DNA from: UKL13-2 sp031414695
Lineage (GTDB): Bacteria > Pseudomonadota > Gammaproteobacteria > Burkholderiales > Usitatibacteraceae
NCBI GenBank assembly: GCA_031414695.1
Contig: JANNWG010000057.1
Span: 1 to 64,000, forward strand
DNA length: 64,000 bases
Direction of reading: 5' to 3'
In this document: positions 1 to 9,100 of the stretch, one piece after another
Position numbering within the stretch: the stretch's first letter is position 1
Layout: every line of letters begins with the position of its first letter
Translations under genes and position numbers: made by a program
Notes under the pieces: generated by a model
What the model saw: only the letters and a program-made list of their open reading frames with translations
Database searches by the model: none
Told to the model about the DNA's origin: nothing

Positions 1-342
1 AGCAGCATGAGAAAGACGGGGAAAGATCCCCTAAAAACCGAGGTAAGTTACAAGTGAAAACGTAAAAAATACTGACGATACGTATTAAAAAAATCGTAAA
101 TCGCGAATTGTAGGTAATTGGGGGTTTTGAGAAGTGCCCAAATCAATAAACGTTATTGTTGTTGCTACTTGTGGCAGAAAATTTTCCCATTTTGTCGCGA
201 AATCCTACCTGCATGGGTGGGTTTTTTTTCGTTTGAAATTGGTACAGTAGTGCATGTTCGCAAATGTATAAATGTAATGCAAACAGTAATTAAGTCAGCG
301 GCAACAATTGCCTGTTGTCTGATAAATTTTTAGGAGATTGTG
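1..342. other. Gene-free left edge
   Basis: No convincing coding region lies in the first 342 bases; the one open frame (118-333, plus strand) has no family resemblance, no ribosome binding site, and runs across a terminator-like hairpin. The stretch is A+T-rich. It holds that hairpin at 204-229 and then the leader of the lipoprotein gene. The gene whose transcript would end at the hairpin is not inside the window. Confidence 0.5.
204..229 (+). terminator. Rho-independent terminator-like hairpin
   Basis: CCTACC (204-209) pairs with GGTGGG (216-221), including one G-T pair, across a six-base loop. It is followed directly by eight T residues (222-229). Orientation suits a plus-strand transcript coming from the left edge, upstream of the lipoprotein gene. 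The stem is short, so the call rests mainly on the T-run. Confidence 0.5.
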
Positions 343-1938
343 ATGACTAATTCAAATAGCAAACTATTAGCGCCCCTACTTTGCAGAGCGATGTTAGTAA
401 TAGTTGTCCTTGTACTAGGCGGCTGTGCCGCGAGTGGTAAATCACTATTCGGCGTCTCAAAACGTCTTGAGACAGCTGATCGTATGACACTCACAGGTGC
501 AAACCCGTTAATGGACTCAGAAAATTTTGAGGAAGTAAATCTTGAGATGTTGCTTGATCCGACTAATCTTCGCAAATCACCCATCTATATACCCAACACC
601 AAACTATGCGGCAAAGATGCTACTGAAACGTCTGAGTATGATGAGCGCACGGCGTGTCTAAATCGTGCATTTCTAGCAGCGGCAACAACCGCGTTCTACG
701 ATTTAAGCAACAACCTAGGCTCTAGTGTTGAACTGCGACGCAACCGAGTACAAGATCGATTGCTAGCTTCATCTGAGCAACGCTGCGGCGCTTATAAACA
801 ATATCTAAAAGCTTTCGATATTCATTGGGAAACCAGCCTTGGTATAGGCACAACAATACTTGGCGCAGCCGGCGCTATTGCCACTGGCACCCTTAACACA
901 CGCGCGTTTTCTGGGCTTGCCGCCATGCTTAGCGGCGCACGCTCCGAGGTGCGTCAAGGGGTATTTAGCAATTTGGCGTCGTTCGTCATCATCCCTGGCA
1001 TTGATCTAAAACGTAGTCAGGTATTAACCACAATTAAGGCAAATCGTAATTTAAAGATTGATGAATACACAGTTGAAGCAGCAATGCACGACGCGTTTAC
1101 TTATCACAACACTTGCACGTTAGAAGCTGGTTTAGAAGTCGCGCAGGAATCTATCAAGCGCATTGAAAACCCTGGCTTGGCTACGATCAACAGAACGCTA
1201 GCGACACTAAGTGAAACAAAGCAGCTACAAAATATGTTGGAACTCGCTAACAAAGGTGCACTCACTGCTGAAAAAGCAAAAGTGGTGAAGGTTGACTATG
1301 TGCCAGCGGATGTTGTACTGGCGGGTAGCACAAAACAAACAACTGCAGCCACTGACAAAGCATTAAAAAACAGCGCCAAATCAGTACTAGATGATTACGA
1401 TGGAATGGTGGCATCAGTAGATGCGCTACAAAAGGCACTAATGACTAAAGTAGCTGACGATAAGACAAAGCCAGGTGATAAGGATGTTTTGCAGAAAGTC
1501 ATCGTAGAACTTAAAGCTTACTCAGATGTAAACAATCCTCGCAAATTACTACACACCTTCGTCACGACGCGCACGCATTTGCAGGCTAAGACTAATGAGA
1601 TCGGTAAAACACTATTGGAATACAACCGCGACATTGACGCTTATGAAATCGAGTTACTTGAGCCTACAGTGAAAGACAAGTCTAAGTCAGTAGTCGCAAT
1701 CACAATCAGCAAATCTACTCGCGATGCCTTTGCTAAGTTGGCATTCGATGACTTGGCAAAAGAGGTTGCTGCACCATTACTCGAAATTACAAAATTAGTA
1801 TCTGCAAAGACGCATATACCTTCAGATGTGAAATTGCTTGATATGCCACTTAAAACGCTGTCCACAATAGAGGCGCTTCCAAAACCCGCGTACGAAAAAC
1901 AGTCGAAAGAAGTGAGTGGTAAAAAGTCATCACAGTAG
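343..1938 (+). CDS. Uncharacterised outer-membrane-type lipoprotein
   Basis: I do not recognise a function. The ATG at 343 is preferred over the GTG at 340 because AGGAG at 332-336 lies six bases before it, giving 531 aa. The N-terminus has a hydrophobic stretch ending in the lipobox LGGC, with the lipidated cysteine near residue 28, so the product should be acylated and sit in a membrane facing the periplasm or outside. The mature part is mostly polar and helical-looking. It contains a glycine/alanine-rich hydrophobic patch around residues 167-185 (GIGTTILGAAGAIATG) that could dip into a membrane. The second half is rich in Lys, Asp and Thr and may form coiled coil. It is followed 40 bases later by another exported protein, and the two may be co-transcribed. 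Export is well supported; the role is unknown. Confidence 0.8.
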   Translation: MTNSNSKLLAPLLCRAMLVIVVLVLGGCAASGKSLFGVSKRLETADRMTLTGANPLMDSENFEEVNLEMLLDPTNLRKSPIYIPNTKLCGKDATETSEYDERTACLNRAFLAAATTAFYDLSNNLGSSVELRRNRVQDRLLASSEQRCGAYKQYLKAFDIHWETSLGIGTTILGAAGAIATGTLNTRAFSGLAAMLSGARSEVRQGVFSNLASFVIIPGIDLKRSQVLTTIKANRNLKIDEYTVEAAMHDAFTYHNTCTLEAGLEVAQESIKRIENPGLATINRTLATLSETKQLQNMLELANKGALTAEKAKVVKVDYVPADVVLAGSTKQTTAATDKALKNSAKSVLDDYDGMVASVDALQKALMTKVADDKTKPGDKDVLQKVIVELKAYSDVNNPRKLLHTFVTTRTHLQAKTNEIGKTLLEYNRDIDAYEIELLEPTVKDKSKSVVAITISKSTRDAFAKLAFDDLAKEVAAPLLEITKLVSAKTHIPSDVKLLDMPLKTLSTIEALPKPAYEKQSKEVSGKKSSQ

Positions 1939-1978
1939 CCGGGACGAATGTTAACTAAACTAGATGGAGGAGTTAATC

Positions 1979-2377
1979 ATGAAAAAAAGTCGATTGTGCG
2001 TTTTGATCTTTTCTATAACATTTTGCGGTGCGGTATTTGCACAAACGCCCGTTCCCGAAAACACACAGGCATCAGTAATGACTGAACTGAAAGGCGCCAA
2101 TATTGTTGCAGGTAAGGATAATAAGATGCACTTGATTGTGGATGGCAAACGCATCGGATCCATTCAGTTTGATCCAGAGTGGGCAAAATCAAAGTCAGTC
2201 TTATCAATTATTCCCCCGCAATACTGGGAGCCACCACCAAAAAAGCCTATACAGCCTAGAGACCCCTGCATCTATGCATCCTCTGGTTCAAAGTGCTTGC
2301 CTGACCTCACGAAGCTAGGTCCACTAATCAAGTGGCCAAATGACATTCGAGAAATTGGTGTGTTCACACGAAAGTGA
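1979..2377 (+). CDS. Small exported protein of unknown function
   Basis: A 132-aa protein. The start at ATG 1979 is chosen because GGAGGAG at 1966-1972 stands six bases upstream; the longer frame beginning at 1964 would start inside this ribosome binding site. Residues 1-21 are a typical signal peptide (MKKSR, a hydrophobic core, cleavage after AVFA), so the product is periplasmic or secreted. The mature chain is short and proline-rich in its second half (PPQYWEPPPKKP). It has two cysteines around CIYASSGSKC that could form a disulfide. It lies 40 bases after the lipoprotein gene on the same strand, which suggests a two-gene unit. No family is recognised. Confidence 0.7.
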   Translation: MKKSRLCVLIFSITFCGAVFAQTPVPENTQASVMTELKGANIVAGKDNKMHLIVDGKRIGSIQFDPEWAKSKSVLSIIPPQYWEPPPKKPIQPRDPCIYASSGSKCLPDLTKLGPLIKWPNDIREIGVFTRK

Positions 2378-2556
2378 TTCAGTCGGCATGGAAGTGTGCA
2401 GAAAAGTTTCCAGCGTTTAATTTAATAATCGCGATGTTGGTGGAAAAATAACCGAGGTCTGCTTAATCGTGGATATTGTAGTTATATGCGAAGCGACGCA
2501 CTTGAAGTTGTAGCAAACCTACAGATGCGCTCTCAAGCGATTCACAAAAGTGACGC

Positions 2557-2598
2557 AAAATTAGACTATTAAAAGAGTCATTATTATGGTCTAATTTT
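2557..2598. promoter_or_regulatory. Inverted repeat upstream of toxin-antitoxin operon
   Basis: AAAATTAGAC (2557-2566) and its exact complement GTCTAATTTT (2589-2598) are separated by 22 bases. Inside lies a smaller dyad, GACT (2564-2567) with AGTC (2576-2579). The element ends about 55 bases before the antitoxin start. Phd/YefM antitoxins commonly repress their own promoter by binding such palindromes, so this is the likely operator; that step is inference. Confidence 0.5.
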
Positions 2599-2654
2599 GG
2601 TTGGCATTTGTCGTGCGCCACTTATAAACGACTCTCGCCGTCATGGAGAAATCA

Positions 2655-2969
2655 ATGGAAAGCCTACTCGCTGAAACGTCAATCGGCATTACTGAATTAA
2701 AGAAAAACCCATCCGCTGTGATACGCGATGCAGGTGACTCGCCAGTGGTGGTGTTGCATCACAATAAACCTTCTGCATACTTAGTGCCAGCCAAGACTTA
2801 TGAGGCGTTGATGGATATGCTCGATGATTTGCAACTCGCTCCATTGCTACGTGAGAGGCTCGCCACTTGGCATGATGATCCAACAGATGTGATTGAAGTA
2901 TCCATCACTGATTTGGCAAAGCGAGCAGAAGCAAAAATGGCTGCTAAAACAAAGCAACGCGCGCGTTGA
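2655..2969 (+). CDS. Type II antitoxin, Phd/YefM family
   Basis: A 104-aa antitoxin. ATG 2655 is preferred over ATG 2643 because GGAGA at 2645-2649 is correctly spaced for it. The N-terminal half has the Phd/YefM pattern: a beta strand leading into ITELKKNPSAVI, then SPVVVLHHNKPSAYLVPAKTYEAL. This is the DNA-binding fold that represses its own operon. The C-terminal part (DDLQLAPLLRERL and beyond) is expected to wrap around the toxin. The last residues are Lys/Arg/Ala-rich. It is followed 18 bases later by a RelE-type toxin gene, the standard gene order, with a palindrome upstream as likely operator. Family call is firm; activity is untested. Confidence 0.85.
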   Translation: MESLLAETSIGITELKKNPSAVIRDAGDSPVVVLHHNKPSAYLVPAKTYEALMDMLDDLQLAPLLRERLATWHDDPTDVIEVSITDLAKRAEAKMAAKTKQRAR

Positions 2970-2987
2970 TCTGCATCTATCGCTGAA

Positions 2988-3404
2988 ATGGCAAAGCATA
3001 AAGTAGCCCGTAAGGCAGTCGCTGAAAGCGCCTCTGTGCGTGACGAGGGTAGATTCGCTGCACCAGCGATTTGCCGTTTGCAATTTTTACCAATTGCGAT
3101 GCGTGAGTGGGAAAAGCTTGACGGCAGTGTGCAGTTGCAATTTAGCAAAGCCCTTGAAAAGCGCCTGGTAAACCCGCGGATACCGCAAGCCGCTTTAGCG
3201 TCAATGCCTGATTGCTACAAGATTAAGCTACGCAGCATCGGTTACCGACTCGTCTATCGGGTCGATGATGATGCATTAATACTTCTCGCTATCGCCGTAG
3301 GCAGGCGAGATAAGAATGCAGTCTATGATGCTGCATCGGGGCGACTGAATTCGTTGATACAGGCTGCAATGAAAAGCAGTGTTAATCCCACAAAACGTCG
3401 TTAA
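2988..3404 (+). CDS. Type II toxin, RelE/ParE family
   Basis: A 138-aa RelE-superfamily toxin. The core begins near residue 29 with the strand CRLQFLPIAMREWEKLDGS. It continues through LEKRLVNPRIPQAALASMPDCYKIKL and RSIGYRLVYRVDDDALILLAIAVGRRDKNAVY, the classic RelE pattern with the conserved KIKLR..GYRLVY block. Members of this family cleave mRNA in the ribosome; the ParE branch instead poisons gyrase. The sequence resembles RelE more than ParE. Odd feature: about 28 extra residues at the N-terminus, Lys/Ala/Arg-rich (MAKHKVARKAVAES). No alternative start codon fits the core better and no clear ribosome binding site is visible, so translation may be coupled to the antitoxin gene, which ends 18 bases earlier. 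Confidence 0.82.
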   Translation: MAKHKVARKAVAESASVRDEGRFAAPAICRLQFLPIAMREWEKLDGSVQLQFSKALEKRLVNPRIPQAALASMPDCYKIKLRSIGYRLVYRVDDDALILLAIAVGRRDKNAVYDAASGRLNSLIQAAMKSSVNPTKRR

Positions 3405-3440
3405 TAAGTAAAATTGTTACGTTTTGGCGTTAAATTACTC

Positions 3441-3505
3441 AAAGTCATTTATTGACGGTAATTTTGAAGCATTTATGCTCCAAAATGCCCGCGAATAGGC
3501 GCTTT
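3441..3505. repeat. 66-bp palindromic repeat, copy 1
   Basis: Copy 1 of a dispersed intergenic repeat. Its left end starts AAAGTCATTTATTGACGG and its right end finishes GCGAATAGGCGCTTT. It aligns along its length with the reverse complement of copy 2 (6068-6133) and with copy 4 (49938-50003). Its left arm differs from the consensus by four transitions. It lies between the convergent toxin gene and DUF4143 pseudogene. Its left flank TTAAATTACTC also recurs near copy 2. Confidence 0.65.
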
Positions 3506-3510
3506 ACTTG

Positions 3511-4754
3511 TCAAACTACACCCCAAAGCGTCGCCAATGGCGCAGCCCATATACCATTGCCTAGCGGAAGTGTTTCTATGCCGTCATACAAAATGACGCC
3601 TAGCTTGAATTTGTCCTGAGCCACACTTGCTAGACGCTTCAGGCCACGCAGGTCGTTTACTTGTATGCTGGCGGCAGCTTTGACTTCGATGCCGATCACA
3701 TCTCCATCACCATCCTCCAGTACAAAATCAACTTCGTATTGGTCAGTATCGCGATAGTGCATGAGCTCATATGGCGCTTCGCTAAACGAGATGAGTTTGC
3801 ATAGTTCTGCGGCGACAAAAGTTTCTAGGGCGTGACCAAAACGGGCGCGGTCTTTTATGGCGCCACTTTCGGTCAGGTTTGCTAGGGTTGTCATCAGGCC
3901 AGAGTCTAAAAAATGTAGTTTGGGTGTTTTAACCATGCGATTTAGGCGGTTTTTACCCCAAGCTTGAATGCGTGTGAGCAGATACATGTGCTCAAACACG
4001 TTGATGTAGCGTGCCACCGTTTTATAGTTCAAGCCGAGCTCACCACCTAGTTGGCTGTAGTTGCACATCTGTCCTGAGACGAGCGAAAGCGCACGTAGGA
4101 AACGCGGTAGATGGTCGAGCTTATCAATGTTGGCGACATCACGCACATCGCGCGTGAGTAAGGCTTGTACATACTGCTGACTCCATGCTGACCGTCGCCT
4201 TGGCTCGGGTCGGGATAACGCCTCTGGGTAGCCGCCGCGTAAAACCATACTAATGAGCTCTGCGCCATGTGCCGCGCGGCCAAGTTTTAATAAATCACCC
4301 TTGAATGCGTATTCAATCCAGTTGCCTGATTACCTACGATTTCACTTTGTGAAAAGGGGTGTAGACGTATGGTCTCCATGCGTCCGGCTAAAGAATCCGT
4401 CACCGTGGGTAGCGCCATCAAATTTGCAGAACCCGTGAGTAAAAATCGTCCTGGTCTGCGGTCTTCATCGACCGTTTTTTTTATCGCCAATAAAAGCTGA
4501 GGCGCGCGTTGGATTTCATCAATAACTGCACGGTCTATGCCGCGAATAAATCCGACGGGGTCTTGCTGAGCAGCCAGTAACGTTAGCGTATCGTCGAGCG
4601 TGTAGTAGCGCATGTCGGCTTGCGCCATATCCCTTACCAAGGTGGTTTTGCCCGCCTGCCGTGGTCCAGAAATCATGACCACAGGTGTGTCTGCCATGGC
4701 AGCATCAAGTCGTGGTTTTATCAGTCTGGGTAGCGCTTTTGTGGGGTTTAACAT
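3511..4754 (-). pseudogene. AAA/DUF4143 ATPase gene, frameshifted
   Basis: Two minus-strand frames together encode one DUF4143-type ATPase. The 5' part (4754 to about 4325) carries Walker A GPRQAGKT, Walker B AVIDEIQ and the LLTGSAN sensor region. The 3' part begins in another frame as SGNWIEYAFKGDLLKLG, joins MVLRGGYPEAL, and carries the winged-helix-like middle and the C-terminal QYEVDFVLEDG...GIEVKAA motif typical of the DUF4143 nuclease-like domain. The frame changes near 4320-4332 by the equivalent of one missing base (or two extra). Upstream of the second frame a stop at 4330-4332 closes it, so no read-through is possible. It may be a true pseudogene or a sequencing error. The intact paralogue lies directly upstream. 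Confidence 0.8.
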
Positions 4755-4792
4755 TCCGAAATTATACCGTTCAAATAGTATTCTGAGTTCCT

Positions 4793-4829
4793 TAATTTAG
4801 GAAAATACAGTTGGTAATTTAGGAAAATA
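4793..4829. promoter_or_regulatory. 22-bp-spaced direct repeat before DUF4143 pseudogene
   Basis: TAATTTAGGAAAATA occurs twice, at 4793-4807 and 4815-4829, with a 22-bp period (about two helical turns). It sits in the short gap between the two DUF4143 genes, just upstream of the start codon of the frameshifted one at 4754. A pair of phased direct repeats at this position suggests a regulator binding site; which protein binds is unknown. Confidence 0.4.
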
Positions 4830-4837
4830 GACCTTAT

Positions 4838-6034
4838 TTAGTGAGCCTTCTGATTCAACCACTCCACCGCGCGCGCAAAGTCTAGTGCACGAATATTGGG
4901 TGCGATAGCGCTTGATTGTTGCGCTTGCGTTTTTGCTTTTGGCGCACGGTACACCAGCAGCGCGTCGGTTAGCGGACGCAAATGTTCTTTGCGTGACCAA
5001 GCTTCTATAAGTTGCGTCATTGGCTTTACCATTGCTGGGGTCGGACTGCTGCTAGCTTTGGCTTCTAGCAGTGCATAGCCAGTGCCGCGCGGCAGGATGA
5101 AATCGACCTCAAGTCCTTGCTGATCACGAAAGTAATAAAGCTCGCGTCGTTGGCCGCGATTGATTTGCGATTTGATTATTTCTGCGGCGACAGCCCCCTC
5201 AAAAATAGCGCCTAAAAATGGCGAGCGTGCCAGCTCAGCTTCAGTCTGGATACCCAGTAAATAGCATGCCAAGCCAGAGTCAACCCAGTAAATTTTGGGC
5301 GACTTAATCAGTCGCTTGCCAAGATTTTCGTAAAACGGCAGCACGCGAATAATCATGCCAGTGGCTTCGAGAATATCAATCCAACGCGATATGCTTGGCA
5401 CACTCATGCCAAGTGGGGTGGCGAGATCACTTAAATTAAGTATTGCGCCATGGCGCGTGGCGAGCAGTGCCATAAAGCGGCGAAAGGTCGGCAGGTCTTG
5501 CACGGTGCTAATTGCGCGCACATCACGTTCGAGGTAGGTTTGTGTGTATGACGCAAACCAGCGCGCGGCATCGCGTGGGCGCGCCAGCACTTCAGGGTAG
5601 CCACCAGTCAGCAACTTGACCTTAGTTGTTTCAGCTAAAGAGAGCGGTAGTAGATGCAAAATACCCGCACGCCCCGCCATCGATTCGCTGACGTTTTGCA
5701 TCAGTGCTGACTCCTGTGAACCTGTCAGCAACCACTGGCCTTTTTTATCAGGTGTGGCGTCAATGCGGCTGCGGATGTAGTTGAATACTTCGGGGACGTT
5801 CTGGATTTCGTCAAGGATTGCAGGCGGTTTGATGGCATCCAGAAAACCTTGCGGGTCAGCGCGAAAGCGGCTCACCACATCAGGGTCTTCAAACAAAAAG
5901 TAACGTGCTTTAGGAAAAATCTGGCGTAACAGCCAAGTTTTACCGCTGCGGCGCGGGCCTGTCACCACAACTGCGCCGAACGCGCGAGCGGCAGATTTGA
6001 CCTCTTTGGTAAGTAGTCTGAAGGTATTTTCCAT
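4838..6034 (-). CDS. AAA ATPase with DUF4143 domain
   Basis: An intact 398-aa protein. The N-terminal AAA domain shows Walker A GPRRSGKT (residues 26-33), Walker B AILDEIQ (72-78) and the LLTGSQ sensor (102-107). The middle (about 180-270) resembles a winged helix, with LSDLATPLGMSVPSISRWIDIL. The C-terminal DUF4143 region carries GLEVDFILPRG followed by ALLEAKAS, a PD-(D/E)xK nuclease-like arrangement. These proteins are very common in bacteria, often in multiple copies, and their physiological role is not settled. It lies 84 bases upstream of a frameshifted paralogue on the same strand. The start codon lies inside one arm of an A+T-rich inverted repeat, consistent with autoregulation. The pair is bracketed by two copies of the 66-bp repeat. 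Confidence 0.88.
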   Translation of the reverse strand: MENTFRLLTKEVKSAARAFGAVVVTGPRRSGKTWLLRQIFPKARYFLFEDPDVVSRFRADPQGFLDAIKPPAILDEIQNVPEVFNYIRSRIDATPDKKGQWLLTGSQESALMQNVSESMAGRAGILHLLPLSLAETTKVKLLTGGYPEVLARPRDAARWFASYTQTYLERDVRAISTVQDLPTFRRFMALLATRHGAILNLSDLATPLGMSVPSISRWIDILEATGMIIRVLPFYENLGKRLIKSPKIYWVDSGLACYLLGIQTEAELARSPFLGAIFEGAVAAEIIKSQINRGQRRELYYFRDQQGLEVDFILPRGTGYALLEAKASSSPTPAMVKPMTQLIEAWSRKEHLRPLTDALLVYRAPKAKTQAQQSSAIAPNIRALDFARAVEWLNQKAH

Positions 6035-6070
6035 TTGAGTAATTTAACATAAGATATTAAATAACTCAAA
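6034..6070. promoter_or_regulatory. A+T-rich inverted repeat over DUF4143 start
   Basis: TTTGAGTAATTTAA (6034-6047) and TTAAATAACTCAAA (6057-6070) form an inverted repeat, 13 of 14 positions paired, nine bases apart. The left arm begins at the ATG of the DUF4143 gene, so a bound protein would block its promoter or start. The same 14-mer (as TTAAATTACTCAAA) recurs at 3431-3444 beside repeat copy 1. Confidence 0.45.
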
Positions 6071-6133
6071 GTTGCCTATTGGCGAATGCCTTCAGGCATA
6101 TTTGCTTCAAGCCGCCCGCCAATAGGCGACTTT
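6068..6133. repeat. 66-bp palindromic repeat, copy 2
   Basis: The best-conserved copy. AAAGTTGCCTATTGGCG (6068-6084) pairs with CGCCAATAGGCGACTTT (6117-6133) over 17 positions, counting one G-T pair. Inside is a second small hairpin, ATGCC-TTCA-GGCAT. It lies ten bases beyond the stop codon of the RND permease gene and upstream of the DUF4143 gene. It could act as a 3'-end stabiliser or weak terminator, but no T-run follows. Confidence 0.75.
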
Positions 6134-6142
6134 AATACTCCA

Positions 6143-9100
6143 CTAATCCCCATGCTGCGGCACAGGCGCTGGCATTTCTTGTTCTGCTGATTTTTGTTGA
6201 TGCTGATGCCCACGCGCAAATACGGTATAAAACGTCGGCACCACAAACAGTGTGAGCAATGTACCGAGCGTCATGCCGCCGACAATCACCCAGCCGATTT
6301 GCTGACGCGATTCGCCACCAGCGCCGGTGGCGAGTGCTAGCGGTAGTGCGCCAAGTACGGTGGCGCCAGTGGTCATGAGGATGGGGCGTAGGCGCAGAAC
6401 GGAGCCTTCAATGACTGCTTCTTTTACGCTCTTGCCTTCAGCTTGAAGTTGGTTGGCGAATTCAACAATCAAGATACCGTGCTTAGTAATAAGGCCGACT
6501 AATGTGATGAGGCCAATTTTAGAAAATACGTTTAATGTATTGTCAGTTGCCCACAGCGCTAAGAGTGCGCCAGTGATGGAGAGCGGTACGGTGAGCATGA
6601 TGACAAATGGGTCAACAAAACTTTCAAATTGCGCCGCTAATACAAGATAGATAAAACAAATGGCGAGTAGAAAAGTGATGAAGATTGTGGATGCGCCTTC
6701 TTTGAATTCGCGCGATTGACCGATCACATCCGTTTGCACTTGCGGTAGTACTTTGGCCGCGGCAGCGTCCATTACTTTTAGTGCTTCCTCCAAGCTATAG
6801 CCAGGCGCGATTTCTGCGTTAACGGTCGCTGAACGCAGACGATTAAAGTGATTCAAATTGCGTGGGCTGACACCTTCGCTGAGTGTAGTCACATTCGATA
6901 GCGGCACCATCTCACCTGCGCGTGAACGCACAAAGATATCCGAAATATCGTTAGGCGTATTGCGGTCACTTGGGTTGATTTGCACCACCACATCGTACTG
7001 CTCGCCGTCTTGTTTATAGCGCGTCACCACGCGCCCACCGAGCATGGTTTCTAGTGTGCGGCCAACAGTTTCAACAGGTATGCCAAGATCAGCTAATTTT
7101 TCACGATTCACTTTTACACGTAGCTCAGGCTGGCTCAGACGTAAGTCAGAGTCCACGTTGATCAGCGCGGGGCTTTTACGCACTTCCTCTTGCATGCGCT
7201 CGACCATGCGCGCTAGCTCAGGGTAGGGCGCTTGCGTCATCAAGACAAATTGCACAGGTTTATCGCGCCCGCCACCGAGAGAAGGTGGCGTCACAGGAAA
7301 GGCGTTGATGCCAGGAATAGCGCGCATTTTAGGACGCATCTCATTGGCTATCTCAGTGGAAGTACGCGCGCGCTCTTTCCAATCTTTCAGTATCAATACA
7401 GAAAATCCGCTATCCGGTGAGGGGTTGCCGTTGTTCACAAAAAAGCGTGACATCTCAGGCACGCTGTTATAGACGGTTTCCATCTGCTTGGAATACTGCG
7501 CGGTGTAGCTAATGGTGGAGCCTTCAGGTGCTGAGAAGGGACCAAAGATAACGCCACGGTCTTCAATCGGTGCTAACTCAGATTTGATCACCATAAATAA
7601 TGGTGCTGAGATTGCCGCAAATACCGCCCATATCACGATAGCAACCCAGCGGTGGTTCAGCGATGCGGTCAGCCATTTTTTGTAAGCGGCGGTTTGCCAA
7701 TCGAAGAAGGATTCAATGGTGTTGTAGAGCTTACCGTGCTTAGGCTCGTGTTTAAGTAGCTTCGCGCACATCATCGGTGAGAGTGTGAGTGCGACAAAGC
7801 CGGAAACCATCACCGCACCAGCGAGCGCTAAGGCGAACTCTATAAATAATCTATCAGTACGGGTTTGTCCAAAGGCAAGCGGAATAAATACAGCCGCTAA
7901 GGTGAGTGTCATTGCGACAATCGCAAAGCCGATTTCGCGCGAGCCAACAAGCGCGGCTTCAAGTGGAGCCATGCCTTTTTCGAGATTACGATAAATGTTT
8001 TCAAGCACTACAATCGCATCGTCGACGACTAAGCCAATCGCTAAAACCATCGCCAGCAGCGTGAGTACGTTTATCGAAAACCCTGCCGCATATAGAAGCG
8101 TGAATGTACCAATTAACGAGATAGGAATGGTAATCAGCGGAATCAGCGTGGCGCGCAAATTGCGTAAGAAAACAAAGATAACAAGTGCGACTAATATCAC
8201 CGCCTCAATGATGGTGACAAATACATTTTTGGTGGACTCTTCAATAAATACCGCTGAGTCGAACGACATGGTGAGCTTCATGCCAGCGGGAAGCGTTTTG
8301 TTTATTTCGACGATCTCTTTACGTACCGCCGCAGCAAGTTCAATCGTATTTGCAGTTGATTGGCGCACGATACCAAGAGAAATGGCGGGGTTGCCCATAA
8401 ATCGGGTAATCACACGCTCATTAGCAGGTGCAATTTCGACTTTTGCAATATCACGTACACGTACTTGATAGCCACCCACATCGCGTATGACGATGGCACC
8501 AAATTGATCCGGTGTCGCCAAATCAGTTTGTGTGAGTACGCTAAATTCACGCTTCGCACTTTCGATGCGGCCCGAGGGTATCTCCACATTTTGGCGACGA
8601 ATGGCGTCCTCAATATCTTGCGTGGTGAGCTTAAAACCCGCGAGCTTATTATGGTCAAGCCAGATTCGCATCGAGGAGCGGCGCTCACCATTTATTCGCA
8701 CATCCGCTGTGCCCGGTAGCGTACTCAAACGCGGACGAATATAGAGGTTGGCGTAATCTGATTGCTGCATTTGCGTATGACGGTCACTTGCAAATGCGAT
8801 AAACATAATAGGAAATGCATCCACATCGCTTTTAGAAATGACTGGCTCATCGATGGTGGAAGGCAATCGCCCACGCACGCGCGAAACTTTATCGCGTACA
8901 TCAGCTGCGGCAGAATCAGGGTCGCGTGTGAGTTTGAATGTAACCGTGATGTCGCTCTGCTCGGCGCGCGAGGCAGAGGTCATGATATCCACGCCTTCAA
9001 TGCCTGAGAGCGAATCCTCAAGCGGCTTGGTGACTTGGCTTTCCATTACATCGGCTGACGCACCACGGTAGGTGGTGGTGACGGTGACAACAGGCTGATC

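Noticed and set aside
8360..8744. Plus-strand frames of about 70-120 aa opposite the RND permease
   Set aside because: They are shadows of the conserved permease reading frame, with no independent signals.
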